Source of the DNA: Domibacillus indicus
Lineage (GTDB): Bacteria > Bacillota > Bacilli > Bacillales > Domibacillaceae
Assembly: GCF_000970685.1 (NCBI RefSeq)
Contig: NZ_LAJB01000002.1
Location: forward strand, 186,001 to 250,000
Length of the DNA stretch: 64,000 nt
Direction of reading: 5' to 3'
Position 1 is the stretch's first letter; each line of letters begins with the position of its first letter. A program made the translations under genes and the position numbers. The notes below the pieces were generated by a model, which was not told the DNA's origin, did not search any database, and saw only the letters and a list, made by a program, of their open reading frames with translations. This document shows positions 53,626 through 61,534 of this stretch, piece by piece.

Positions 53626-54537
53626 TTAAACCTGCTCCCATAAAGAGCGGGCGATCCTTGCAAACAGCAGCGCCTGCTCCCAGCGGTCGCTCACCTCATG
53701 CTGCACGCCATTCAGGTCCTGGACCGTGATTGCATAAGGCGGCGGCCCCAGCTCGCAGACAAAAGGCAGAACTTCGCCTTCCTGTGCCGCCTGGCGCCAG
53801 CTGCGCATCCCTCCGAGCCACCAATTTTGAAACCGCTTTACCATTTGATGCTCGAAGCCGTACTCAGCAGCACCTTCCTCGTTTACCCTTTCAGAAATGG
53901 GCACGTCGACCTGTACCTGTTCCCCGTTTGATACACGAGCGTGTATACTCTTCGTCCGATGAAGCAGCTTCTGAAGCATTTCTTCTGCCTCGTCTGACAC
54001 CGTACGCATTTCTCCGGCCACAACGTAATGGGAGAAGTCGATCGTCAGCTCAAGCCCGGGTAAGCGCTGAACATACTCTACTGTACGGAGCAGATCCTGC
54101 GTAATTGTGCCGCGGTGCGTTTCGATATACGCCGGGATGCCCGCAGACCGCGACAGTTCTCCTATGTCCGCAAGCAGCTGCACTGCTTGCTCTCCAGCCA
54201 GAAACGGCCTTAGCACCTGCACATTGATGAAATCGACCCTTCCGAACAATTTTGCCTTATGAAGAAAAACGTCCAGCTCCTCCGCCGTTTTTGGATACGC
54301 ATTTACACTGTATGAAAGGTTGTATTGATCCAGCAGCCGATGCCATTGTTCGGCCTCCCTGCTCTCCGGCAGCATCCCGTTAATGCCATCGTACCCGGCT
54401 TCAGCGATAAAGCGTATCTTCTTCTCCAGGCTCCATTCCCCGCCAGATCCGCTTTGAACTCCCAATCCGTTCATCCCCCACCAGGACATCAGGACTTCGA
54501 GCCGCGGCTCACGCTTAGTGGATATACGGTGCATCAT
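53626..54537 (-). CDS. Sugar-isomerase/epimerase-type TIM-barrel protein
   Basis: 303 aa from the ATG at 54537; start uncertain, as the RBS-like GGAGGG is >12 nt away. It overlaps the PhyH gene by 23 nt. Pattern: IRFIAEAGYDGINGMLPES, PAYIETHRGTI with a metal-type Glu, LTIDFSHYVVAGE, SIHARVSNGEQ and late VCELGPPPY. This fits the AP-endonuclease-2/xylose-isomerase-like fold that uses divalent metals to isomerise sugars or inositols. Substrate unknown. Confidence 0.8.
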   Translation of the reverse strand: MMHRISTKREPRLEVLMSWWGMNGLGVQSGSGGEWSLEKKIRFIAEAGYDGINGMLPESREAEQWHRLLDQYNLSYSVNAYPKTAEELDVFLHKAKLFGRVDFINVQVLRPFLAGEQAVQLLADIGELSRSAGIPAYIETHRGTITQDLLRTVEYVQRLPGLELTIDFSHYVVAGEMRTVSDEAEEMLQKLLHRTKSIHARVSNGEQVQVDVPISERVNEEGAAEYGFEHQMVKRFQNWWLGGMRSWRQAAQEGEVLPFVCELGPPPYAITVQDLNGVQHEVSDRWEQALLFARIARSLWEQV

Positions 54538-55324
54538 ATTCAACGCCGCACGGCCCTCCATTAGGATTGCTCTCCAGTTCCACTGGCGTACCGTCGGAAC
54601 GAAATAAAGGACGATAATGCGTCGCAATGCGCGTGGCCGAGCTGTTGGCATAGTGGCAAATGAATGAGCGGCGGAACCGGTCTTTCGTCTTATTGCGGTA
54701 AGAGCCGTGAATGAGATTTCCATTGAAAAAGAGCACATCTCCCCTCTCCATCAATGCCGGAATGGCCTTTTGATCCTTCGGCGGTTTCACGTAATGCGTG
54801 GTGAAGGACTCCCTGGAATCGGACAAATCAGGGCATACGATATCATACGAACTCGTCTTTGGCACAACCAGCAGACCGCCGTTCTCCTGATCTGCCGCGT
54901 CGATCGCCGTCCAGGCAGCAATGCAGTTGCCCGGCTCGACCTTCAAGTAAAAATTGTCTTGATGAAGCGCCTGTCCCCGTGCTCCCGGAGGCTTGTAATA
55001 AAACATGCTCTGGGCTGCCAGCGGTTCTTCCTCATACAAATCAGCAAGTACATCCATTACCGGCTGATGCAGCATATACCGTTTAGCTGTTTCGTTAAAC
55101 CGGTGTGGATGCATGACCCTCGGATAACGCTTTAGCGGGTCAACCGTTTCCTGCTGCAGGTCCGGCTCAAAATGCCCTGGAATCACCTGAGAGCTAATGT
55201 CCTCAAAGGTTCTATCCATTTCCGCCAGCTGCTCCTCTGTAAACAATCCTTTGACCATTAAATAACCTTCCGCTTCAAACTGCCGCTTTTGATCATCCGT
55301 TAACACTTGAGGCTTATACACCAT
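54515..55324 (-). CDS. Phytanoyl-CoA dioxygenase (PhyH) family protein
   Basis: 269 aa from the ATG at 55324 (GGGGAGGG upstream). Fe(II)/2-oxoglutarate dioxygenase features: H121-Q-D123 facial triad in ALHQDNFYL, distal H206 in LIHGSYRN, and an Arg for 2-oxoglutarate in DRFRRSF. PhyH enzymes hydroxylate diverse small molecules. It heads a transcript with the TIM-barrel gene and faces an AraC regulator, suggesting a catabolic unit for an unknown compound. Confidence 0.9.
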   Translation of the reverse strand: MVYKPQVLTDDQKRQFEAEGYLMVKGLFTEEQLAEMDRTFEDISSQVIPGHFEPDLQQETVDPLKRYPRVMHPHRFNETAKRYMLHQPVMDVLADLYEEEPLAAQSMFYYKPPGARGQALHQDNFYLKVEPGNCIAAWTAIDAADQENGGLLVVPKTSSYDIVCPDLSDSRESFTTHYVKPPKDQKAIPALMERGDVLFFNGNLIHGSYRNKTKDRFRRSFICHYANSSATRIATHYRPLFRSDGTPVELESNPNGGPCGVEYDAPYIH

Positions 55325-55523
55325 GCCTTCGCCCTCCCCTGTTTTTACAATAAATGATATGTAATACACCTTTAGTATAGGGTTGAAATAACAAGTAGAA
55401 GAAGGACGAATCTTGCTAATTATTCATACGATTCTGCTATTTCTTCAAAAGCCAGCTTGTGTGCCGCCGTAAGTTAAGCTACACTAGCCTTGATAAAGTA
55501 CTGCTTTGAAAGGGATGAGTACC

Positions 55524-56372
55524 ATGGAGCGAGACCGCCCCTTTAACTATGACGGATTGGCCTATGGCATGGTGATTGCCGGGCATTTTCATAAGCGCGA
55601 CACTTATTCTATCGAACGTCCGGATGGTATGAATGACTGGCTTATCACGTACACGCTGGATGGTGAAGGCTGCTTCGAGACAGACGGCTGCGAGCGGCGT
55701 GTAAGAGCTGGTGACCTGACACTATTGAAGCCGGGAACACCCCATCTTTATGGCACACCCAAAGGAAAAAGGTGGCATTTCGTCTGGGCGCATTTTCCGG
55801 GCGGGCTCATGGATATAAGCCTGCTGCCCCTTGAGGCGCTGACCATCCGGCAGATTGAGCAGCAGGCGGTGAGGGAGCGCGTCTACCGGGCTTTTCGCCG
55901 TATTTTGTCCGACTCCCGGGAAGGAGGCCCTTATTGGCACGAGCTGTGCCTGGGCGCATTGCGGGAAGTCCTGATGCTGCTCGAAAAGCAGCAAACCAGC
56001 GGACTTGACCCGCGGATCGAAGAAACACTTTATTTTCTTGCCCAGCGGATGCAGGAGACGGTTCGAATCGAGGAGCTGGCACACAGCGTCGGGCTCTCCG
56101 CATCGAGACTGTCGCATTTATTTAAAGAAAATACCGGCGAATCGATTGTGGAAGCGCTTAACAGAATGCGAATTAAACAGGCTGCCCTGCTTCTTGCACA
56201 TATGGACCGGAATGCCACGGAAGCCGCCCGCGACGTAGGCTTTCAAAATTACAACCACTTTACCCGGCAGTTTCGCAAATATACGGGCCTGACTCCAAGC
56301 GAATTCAGTCAAAGCGTCCGGTCTAAAGAAAAGCAGCGCGCTAATAAGCAGCTTTTTGACACACTGAAATAA
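55524..56372 (+). CDS. AraC family transcriptional regulator
   Basis: 282 aa from the ATG at 55524. N-terminal cupin-like ligand domain (WLITYTLDGEGCFETDG, RVRAGDLTLLKPGTPHLY) and a C-terminal double HTH (VRIEELAHSVGLSASRLSHL, then ATEAARDVGFQNYNHFTRQF followed by TGLTPSEF). It is divergent from the PhyH gene, so it probably activates the PhyH/TIM-barrel transcript on binding a sugar-like compound. Confidence 0.92.
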   Translation: MERDRPFNYDGLAYGMVIAGHFHKRDTYSIERPDGMNDWLITYTLDGEGCFETDGCERRVRAGDLTLLKPGTPHLYGTPKGKRWHFVWAHFPGGLMDISLLPLEALTIRQIEQQAVRERVYRAFRRILSDSREGGPYWHELCLGALREVLMLLEKQQTSGLDPRIEETLYFLAQRMQETVRIEELAHSVGLSASRLSHLFKENTGESIVEALNRMRIKQAALLLAHMDRNATEAARDVGFQNYNHFTRQFRKYTGLTPSEFSQSVRSKEKQRANKQLFDTLK

Positions 56373-56403
56373 GCATTTGCTCTGCTCGTTCAGCAAATGC
56401 TTA
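56370..56403. terminator. Hairpin after the araC-type gene
   Basis: Perfect 12-bp inverted repeat TAAGCATTTGCT/AGCAAATGCTTA directly at the stop codon. No T-run on the plus strand. Confidence 0.6.
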
Positions 56404-56505
56404 TCCGGGGCAGCGGAACCAATGGGTTAGCGCCTGTATCTGCGCATAACAAAGCAAACTCGCGCTTCAGGAGAAGCCGGCTATTATTCTATCACCCTGC
56501 TGCCT

Positions 56506-57138
56506 CTATATCGTTACGTTAAAGAGAATAGTATAACCGGCTAACCCGAGAACAATAACGGGCACGAGAAAACGGCAGCAGCGGAGTCTTTCTCTCCAAG
56601 TTCTCTGGAGTATCAGGACGAGCAATAAACCAAAAATAATTTCCGCAATCGGCACCGGGATCATATGCTTGTAATCCTCCAGGTGGATCAGCATGTTCAG
56701 CCCGTCTGCTATAAAAACGCCTGACAGTAAAGCACTGCCTGCTTCATGAAATTTAGCTTCTTTATGCCCCCACAGATACCCCGCTAACCCGAAGATGATC
56801 CCCCCGACTGCGGCGCAGCCAAGCCAGACGAATATAAAATAAGTAAACGAAAAAGCATATTGATCGATCAGCGAATGAAAGAAATAATATCCCATCACTT
56901 CCCCTATTAAGCACAGCGTACAGGAAAGAATAGAATCTCTTTTTCTTTCACCAAGGGAACTGATCAAAAAAGCGGGAACCAGCCAGACGGGTCCCAGATT
57001 CGCGAGTGAATTCCAGTGGCCTTCCAGGTGACCCTGTCCAAATATCGTCAATAAACCCACCGCAGCACCAAGCAGCAGGGATAACAAAAAATATAAATAG
57101 ATATTTCTTTTCATGCTCTTTGCAAATAATGACTTCAT
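56506..57138 (-). CDS. Membrane protein, DUF6518-like
   Basis: 210 aa with six hydrophobic helices (~12-33, 48-60, 68-90, 98-122, 138-160, 185-208). LGPVWLVPAFLISSLGERKR and AAVGGIIFGLAGYLWG resemble DUF6518 membrane proteins. No known function. Stand-alone. Confidence 0.7.
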   Translation of the reverse strand: MKSLFAKSMKRNIYLYFLLSLLLGAAVGLLTIFGQGHLEGHWNSLANLGPVWLVPAFLISSLGERKRDSILSCTLCLIGEVMGYYFFHSLIDQYAFSFTYFIFVWLGCAAVGGIIFGLAGYLWGHKEAKFHEAGSALLSGVFIADGLNMLIHLEDYKHMIPVPIAEIIFGLLLVLILQRTWRERLRCCRFLVPVIVLGLAGYTILFNVTI

Positions 57139-57284
57139 TTTACCGCCCCTTCATTTGAATGATTGTTATTCGCAGCACAAAGCGAAAATTCTCCCAATCC
57201 CTTATTCACATTTAATCCTATTCTGTAATATATTACCTGGAATTATAACGTAAAGAAAGAACAAAATCAGCAAATGCTTTTTGA

Positions 57285-57344
57285 TTGAAGGCGCTGTGCC
57301 GGACAATTAAAAAACTGGCTGACGGCGATCCGGCACACGCTTGA
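57285..57344 (+). pseudogene. 3' remnant of an APH-like gene
   Basis: Codes LKALCRTIKKLADGDPAHA then stop, matching LEGLCRTIRRKAGEGDPAFQ near the end of the APH-like protein at 50136-50933, also at DNA level (GCTGTGCCGGAC and GGCGATCCGGC shared). An in-frame stop lies just before it. The following hairpin also resembles that gene's terminator. Confidence 0.65.
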
Positions 57345-57362
57345 ATAAGAGGATGCTGAAAT

Positions 57363-57403
57363 AAAAAAAGCATGTTTTGATTTTCTTCAAAACACGCTTT
57401 TTT
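57363..57403. terminator. Terminator associated with the APH remnant
   Basis: AAAAAGC-A-TGTTTTGA pairs with TCAAAACA-C-GCTTTTT (one mismatch), similar to the hairpin at 50942-50979. It may now serve the convergent small membrane protein gene. Confidence 0.75.
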
Positions 57404-57470
57404 CAGGATGTTTCGCATAAAAACCAATTGCTTCAGGTGCATTCCCTTATAAAACAGCGGATATTGGATT

Positions 57471-57680
57471 TTAATGGCCGCCGTTATGTATGGCAAATTT
57501 CCGGTACGCTTTCGCGGTGATCATTGAAATCAAATAAACGCTTGCAAACGAAGCAGCGCCCACGAATAGTAAATAAACGGCTGTATTTGTGTTAGAACTG
57601 TCCCCTATGAAAAAAGCCAATATTATCATGAACAAGGAAATGCCGGCTGCTTTTTTGATGTGTTTATTTTTTCCGCTCAT
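57471..57680 (-). CDS. Small membrane protein with two helices
   Basis: 69 aa from the ATG at 57680 (GAAAGGAGG 6 nt upstream; the ATG at 57686 touches it). Basic N-terminus, two hydrophobic helices (~10-27 and 35-58) and a short tail ending HNGGH. No family recognised. The strong RBS supports translation. Confidence 0.65.
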   Translation of the reverse strand: MSGKNKHIKKAAGISLFMIILAFFIGDSSNTNTAVYLLFVGAASFASVYLISMITAKAYRKFAIHNGGH

Positions 57681-57798
57681 AAACATCCTCCTTTCGTTAT
57701 ATATGAAACTAACAGGATTTTGCTACTGGTATCAGTTTATCATATGCTTCTGTATTTTGTATGAATTTTCCTTTCAGAACATCGACTTTACCAGCTTC

Positions 57799-58230
57799 TT
57801 ATATAGAATGTATGTTTACATGGATCACTCCGACAAGAGCAGGAAACGAGCCGCATTCGGAAATCATTTCCTCTGCGGTCACCGCCCGCCCGTTCCGCTC
57901 CACCGCATAATCCGGACGGCAGCGCGCCACATAACCCGGCGGACCGCCGTGCTCACTGGCTTTTTGCAGCGCCTGTTCCTTTGAAGCCGCCGCAATCAGC
58001 AGCCAGAGCGTCCGGTTGGAGGTGACCGCATATACATGAACCGGACGAAAGCCGAGCGCGTTCCGGCTTTTCATTTCCCCGATGGCGTTATTGTCCATTT
58101 TCTCGAATGGAATGGCTTTTTCATCCGTTTTCCCGTCGACCACCCCGCGCCGCAGCAAATCGAGCAGCCCGTATACAAGCGTGTCGTCCTGCCGGCGGAA
58201 CGCTTCTTTAAACAGCGCTCTCACGTTCAT
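57799..58230 (-). CDS. Unrecognised protein, last gene of the replication operon
   Basis: 143 aa from the ATG at 58230 (TTG 58236 is an alternative at better spacing to GGAG). It overlaps the helicase gene. N-terminal helix VRALFKEAFRRQDDTLVYGLLDLLRRG; the centre (RPVHVYAVTSNRTLWLLIAAASKEQALQKA) is mixed alpha/beta. No motif found. Its position suggests an accessory replication or regulatory role. Confidence 0.7.
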   Translation of the reverse strand: MNVRALFKEAFRRQDDTLVYGLLDLLRRGVVDGKTDEKAIPFEKMDNNAIGEMKSRNALGFRPVHVYAVTSNRTLWLLIAAASKEQALQKASEHGGPPGYVARCRPDYAVERNGRAVTAEEMISECGSFPALVGVIHVNIHSI

Positions 58231-59461
58231 GATCAATCAGCACTCCGCTTTCTTTTACATAGGTGACCGTCACAAAGCCGGTCGGGCCGTTCCGGTTTTT
58301 CGCCACAATAATCTCCAGCCGTTCGTCTCCCGCTTCCTTCGTGTAGTACGCCTCCCGGTACAAAAACAGCATTACATCGGCATCCTGCTCCACCGATCCG
58401 GAGTCCCGCACATCCGAAAGCATCGGCCGCTTGTTCGCCCGCGTCTCTACCGCCCGCGACAGCTGGGCCAGGCAGATCACCGGGCAGGAAAAATCCTTTG
58501 CCAGTGCTTTTAAGCTGCGCGAAACGGCCGCCACCTGGGCCGCTGTATTCCCGTCGAAAAAATGCGGCGGCGTAATCAGCCCCAGGTAATCAATAAATAC
58601 GACCGGGCGCGCCTCCGGGTGGTCAAGCGAGAGCCGCCTGAGCGACGCGCGCATATCCGGCACCGTCACAGCAGGCTGGTCGGACACATACAGGCTGAGC
58701 CCGCTCACTTCGCGGATCACATGCGGCCAGTTTTTCCGGTTTGTTTCATCAAACAGCTTGTACGGATTGCGCAATTTCGCCCGGTTCAGCCGCCCCGCCG
58801 CCGCCAGAAGCCGCCTCGTCAGTGCGCCGGCGGACATTTCAATTGAAAAAATAACCGGCAGGCAGCCGCTTTCAGAAGCCATCCGCGCGAAATGAAGCAT
58901 CACATCCGTTTTCCCCATTGAAGGGCGGGCGGCGATAAAGGTGAGCTCGCCCTCCTGAAAGCCCCCGAGCGTTTCATCGAGCTTTTTGATGCCGGTAATG
59001 GGACGCTGCACTTCTTTTTCTTCCACAAACGGCGCTTGTTTTAGCGGCTCTACCAGCTCGGAGACCGGCTTTGCTTTTTGAATCGAGACGCTGCCGATAC
59101 GGGCCGCTTCCCCAATAATCCGGTCTGCCGGCCACTCCTCCGCCGATGCCTGAATGCACATCGACCGGACCGCCCGCTTCTGCCACTCCTCAATCAGCAG
59201 CGCTTCATAATGTGAAAACCGTTCGATATTTGCATGAGCGAGCAGGTCATTGATGTACGGCGCGCCGCCAAACGACTCAATCTGTCCGCCGACCGACAGC
59301 GTCACCACATCGACAATCCGCCCCGCGTCCGCCTCCGCCCGGATAAGAGAAAACAGCTCCCGGTGCAGCGCCGACCCGAAATAATCCGGCACAACCCGGG
59401 TATCAAGCGCCACGCGGCTGTCATGCAGGCAGGTGCCTAAAACGGCCATCTCGGCTTTCAT
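58208..59461 (-). CDS. DnaB-like replicative helicase
   Basis: 417 aa. Compact DnaB N-terminal domain (EMAVLGTCLHDSRVALDTRV, ~1-95), linker, and RecA-like DnaB-C domain with Walker A ARPSMGKT (178-185), Walker B VVFIDYLGLI (~288-297), AQLSRAVETR and RDSGSVEQDADVMLFLYRE. All helicase signatures are intact; about 30-40 aa shorter than chromosomal DnaB/DnaC. ATGA overlap with the DnaD-like gene. Phage and plasmid replication modules carry such helicases; this one would be loaded at an origin by the upstream protein. Confidence 0.92.
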   Translation of the reverse strand: MKAEMAVLGTCLHDSRVALDTRVVPDYFGSALHRELFSLIRAEADAGRIVDVVTLSVGGQIESFGGAPYINDLLAHANIERFSHYEALLIEEWQKRAVRSMCIQASAEEWPADRIIGEAARIGSVSIQKAKPVSELVEPLKQAPFVEEKEVQRPITGIKKLDETLGGFQEGELTFIAARPSMGKTDVMLHFARMASESGCLPVIFSIEMSAGALTRRLLAAAGRLNRAKLRNPYKLFDETNRKNWPHVIREVSGLSLYVSDQPAVTVPDMRASLRRLSLDHPEARPVVFIDYLGLITPPHFFDGNTAAQVAAVSRSLKALAKDFSCPVICLAQLSRAVETRANKRPMLSDVRDSGSVEQDADVMLFLYREAYYTKEAGDERLEIIVAKNRNGPTGFVTVTYVKESGVLIDHERESAV

Positions 59462-60231
59462 CCGATTCCCTCCCCGGCCGTAAGATCGAGTACAAGCGGC
59501 TCGTATAAAGGAACCTCCGCTGCTTTTTCCGGCTTGGGCCGCATGTCCTGAAGCGTGCTTTTTCCTTCTGCCTGCCAGCTTGTTAAAATCGACTGTGCGT
59601 ACGCGTAGGGCCTGTCCGCCTCACACGACAGCTTCAGCGCTTCGATCACCAGCTCTTCACTGAGCGAGGAGCACCACTCCAGCAGGCCCTGCTCCACAGC
59701 CGGCGCCGGGGTGCCGAACACTCTTTCAAAAAACCGCACCGCCGCCGGACGGCTCTCTGTTTTCTCCGGTTCCGTTTCGTTTTGTTTTTCTTTTCTTCCG
59801 TTTTGTTTTTGGTGCCGTTCCGTCCACGTATCGTATAAAGACCGGATGCGGCCCGGCGGAATATGCGCCGCCACAAACGAAACAAGCGACGCATCCTTTA
59901 CAAGAGACAATTCCTTTTCCACACAGTCCTCCACCGGCTTGCCGCCCCGGGTGAAATTGTAGCGGCCCCAGTGCCGGACCGCCATTTCCCCTGTATCCCT
60001 GTTAAAGCGGATCAGCCCGTTTTCCTCAAACCGCCTGAAATACTGCTCCACTTTTTTCGGCGGAATGCCCATATCAAACGCCGCCTTGCGGATATTCAAC
60101 GAATAAATGCCAATCTGCGTCGTCTGGCTGTTGGTCAGCACATACAAAAAACAAAGCTTCTCGGCCGCCGCCATATCCATCACCCTGTCATCGCTCCAGA
60201 AGTTCGCGTATACAAACCGGTACTTCGCCAT
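59458..60231 (-). CDS. DnaD-like replisome organiser/replication initiation protein
   Basis: 257 aa. N-terminal winged helix (~1-95: FVYANFWSDDRVMDMAAAEK, TTQIGIYSLNIRKAAFDMGI, RRFEENGLIRF) typical of Firmicutes phage replisome organisers. A basic/acidic linker (KQNGRKEKQNETEPEKTE) and a DnaD-domain-like C-terminal region (RFFERVFGTPAPAVEQGLLE, YAYAQSILTSW) follow. Such proteins bind an origin and help load a DnaB helicase, here encoded next with 4-nt overlap. Confidence 0.85.
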   Translation of the reverse strand: MAKYRFVYANFWSDDRVMDMAAAEKLCFLYVLTNSQTTQIGIYSLNIRKAAFDMGIPPKKVEQYFRRFEENGLIRFNRDTGEMAVRHWGRYNFTRGGKPVEDCVEKELSLVKDASLVSFVAAHIPPGRIRSLYDTWTERHQKQNGRKEKQNETEPEKTESRPAAVRFFERVFGTPAPAVEQGLLEWCSSLSEELVIEALKLSCEADRPYAYAQSILTSWQAEGKSTLQDMRPKPEKAAEVPLYEPLVLDLTAGEGIG

Positions 60232-60405
60232 TTACCAGCCCTCCTCCTGGCGGCCGATCCACTCCGACAGCGTTTCCTGCGTAAAAAAAATCCGACGCCC
60301 GACCCGGTAGTGCGGCACCGTCCCTTCCTGCACGTACCGATACAGAGTCCCCGGATACACGCCCAAAAACACCGCTGCCTGCTTAATCGTCATTCTTGTT
60401 CTCAT
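60232..60405 (-). CDS. Small HTH (excisionase/MerR-like) DNA-binding protein
   Basis: 57 aa from the ATG at 60405 (GAGAGGAAAG upstream). MTIKQAAVFLGVYPGTLYRY with VQEGTVPHYRVGRRIFFTQE is the HTH_17 excisionase-type fold (winged helix of the MerR class). Stop and next ATG are adjacent. As first gene after a phased decamer array (60484-60613) it is a good candidate to bind that array. Confidence 0.85.
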   Translation of the reverse strand: MRTRMTIKQAAVFLGVYPGTLYRYVQEGTVPHYRVGRRIFFTQETLSEWIGRQEEGW

Positions 60406-60483
60406 TTTCTTTCCTCTCCTTTCCCTTTCTATATACGCACCTGTTGAAAAAATCGATACTAAAAACAAAAAAGAAACACGGGC

Positions 60484-60613
60484 GGCGCGATTTGGGAACC
60501 CTCTGGCGTGTTTTTCCCCGGCTGCGGCGCAATTACCCGAAAGGATGGCGCGTTTTAAGAAAAAATGCGCCGTCCTGATATGAAATCGCGCCGGCACAGC
60601 ACAAAAACGCGCC
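60484..60613. repeat. Phased iteron-like array, 4 direct + 3 inverted decamers at 21-bp steps
   Basis: Direct: GGCGCGATTT 60484, GGCGTGTTTT 60505, GGCGCAATTA 60526, GGCGCGTTTT 60547. Inverted: AAAATGCGCC 60562, AAATCGCGCC 60583, AAAACGCGCC 60604. Every step within an arm is exactly 21 bp, about two helical turns. Spacer sequences between units are unrelated, so the decamers are under selection. Located directly upstream of the HTH-DnaD-DnaB operon. Confidence 0.9.
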
Positions 60614-60656
60614 GATGAAGTCTTTCCAGCCGAGCACCCCGCTTCAGCTGTATTCA

Positions 60657-60686
60657 TTGACATATCTAAAAACATCGATATATAAT
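60657..60686 (+). promoter_or_regulatory. arsR promoter with overlapping ArsR operator
   Basis: TTGACA, 18-nt spacer, TATAAT (60681-60686). The spacer carries ATATCTA-N6-TCGATAT (60662-60681). Predicted transcription start coincides with the ATG at 60694, so the mRNA would be leaderless. Confidence 0.8.
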
Positions 60687-60693
60687 GTGAACC

Positions 60694-61008
60694 ATGAAAC
60701 CAATCGATATATTTAAGGCGTTATCCAATGAAACCCGGCTTAATATTTTGCAGTGGCTGAAGGAACCGGAGAAGCACTTTCCAAAACAGGGCGCTCACCT
60801 GCCGAAGGAGGTCAGTATCAAAGGGGGAGTGTGTGTAGGAGATATTCAGGAAAAAGCGAATGCTTCTCAGTCTACCGTTTCCCACTACCTGAATATGATG
60901 CAAAAAGCGGGTCTGCTTGAATCCGTCCGTTATGGGCAGTGGACCTACTACAGGCGAAACGAAGAAGTGATTCGCCAGATGGCTGACTTCTTTAAAACAG
61001 AAATCTAA
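60694..61008 (+). CDS. ArsR family transcriptional repressor
   Basis: 104 aa. IDIFKALSNETRLNILQWL, then GVCVGDIQEKANASQSTVSHYLNMMQKAGLLESVRYGQWTYYRR is the ArsR winged helix (recognition helix ~45-62). No CxC metal site in the helix; only one Cys. No RBS precedes the ATG, consistent with a leaderless message from the strong promoter. It controls, by matching operators, itself and the downstream YdcZ pair. Confidence 0.92.
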   Translation: MKPIDIFKALSNETRLNILQWLKEPEKHFPKQGAHLPKEVSIKGGVCVGDIQEKANASQSTVSHYLNMMQKAGLLESVRYGQWTYYRRNEEVIRQMADFFKTEI

Positions 61009-61030
61009 GCGGGCTGATTTCTGTTTTTTT
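60995..61030 (+). terminator. Rho-independent terminator of arsR
   Basis: AAACAGAAATC (60995-61005) pairs with GATTTCTGTTT (61016-61026), then T4; it overlaps the stop codon. Confidence 0.85.
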
Positions 61031-61040
61031 ACCGCCTTTT

Positions 61041-61060
61041 ATATCGATTATTCTAGATAT
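61041..61060. promoter_or_regulatory. ArsR operator upstream of the YdcZ genes
   Basis: ATATCGATTATTCTAGATAT, whose reverse complement has the ATATCTA-N6-TCGATAT form of the site at 60662-60681. Confidence 0.75.
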
Positions 61061-61094
61061 TTAATTATAAGGATAGTAAGGAGAGCTTTATCTT

Positions 61095-61523
61095 ATGCGT
61101 TATATTGCTTATATACTGGCGCTGCTCGCAGGGTCGGCACTTAGCTTTGAAGGAGCGATCTACGGAGAGCTGGGAAAAACAATCGGCCAGCTTGAAACGA
61201 GTTTTTATAACTTCTTTGTGGGCTCCATCATCATGGGCTTGTTATGGGTGTTCTTCGGAAAAGGGAAGCTTTCCTATACGGTGGAAGCACCGAAATGGTC
61301 CATCCTCGGGGGCCTGCTCGGGGTTGTGTATTTAACCTCGATCGTGATCAGCGTTCCATTTGTCGGGGTCGGAATTACGATGGTTGCGGTTATTATCGGC
61401 CAGCTGGTTATGAGTATGGTCATTGAACATTACGGCTGGCTCGGCAGCAAAAAAACGAGAATCAATAAAGAAAAAGTATTCGCTGTTATTTCCATGATTA
61501 TTGCACTTGTTTTAATAAACTAG
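61095..61523 (+). CDS. YdcZ-like DMT family transporter (DUF606), subunit 1
   Basis: 142 aa with five hydrophobic helices. SALSFEGAIYGELGKTIGQLETSFYNFFVG and GVVYLTSIVISVPFVGVGITMVAVIIGQL are DUF606/YdcZ features; the half-size DMT proteins act as dimers. Paired with a second YdcZ gene 11 nt downstream, suggesting a heterodimer in antiparallel topology. Under ArsR control. Substrate unknown. AAGGAGAG before the ATG. Confidence 0.88.
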   Translation: MRYIAYILALLAGSALSFEGAIYGELGKTIGQLETSFYNFFVGSIIMGLLWVFFGKGKLSYTVEAPKWSILGGLLGVVYLTSIVISVPFVGVGITMVAVIIGQLVMSMVIEHYGWLGSKKTRINKEKVFAVISMIIALVLIN

Positions 61524-61534
61524 GAGGTCCGGAC

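Larger units (their letters stand above)
60406..60693. other. Intergenic region between replication operon and arsR, candidate origin
   Basis: The A+T-rich block (60421-60480) next to the HTH gene, then the phased decamer array, then the arsR promoter/operator. No gene. Confidence 0.7.

Noticed and set aside
60484-60613. CRISPR-like array
   Set aside because: Units are only 10 bp, spacers 11 bp, and orientation switches in the middle; no cas genes are present.
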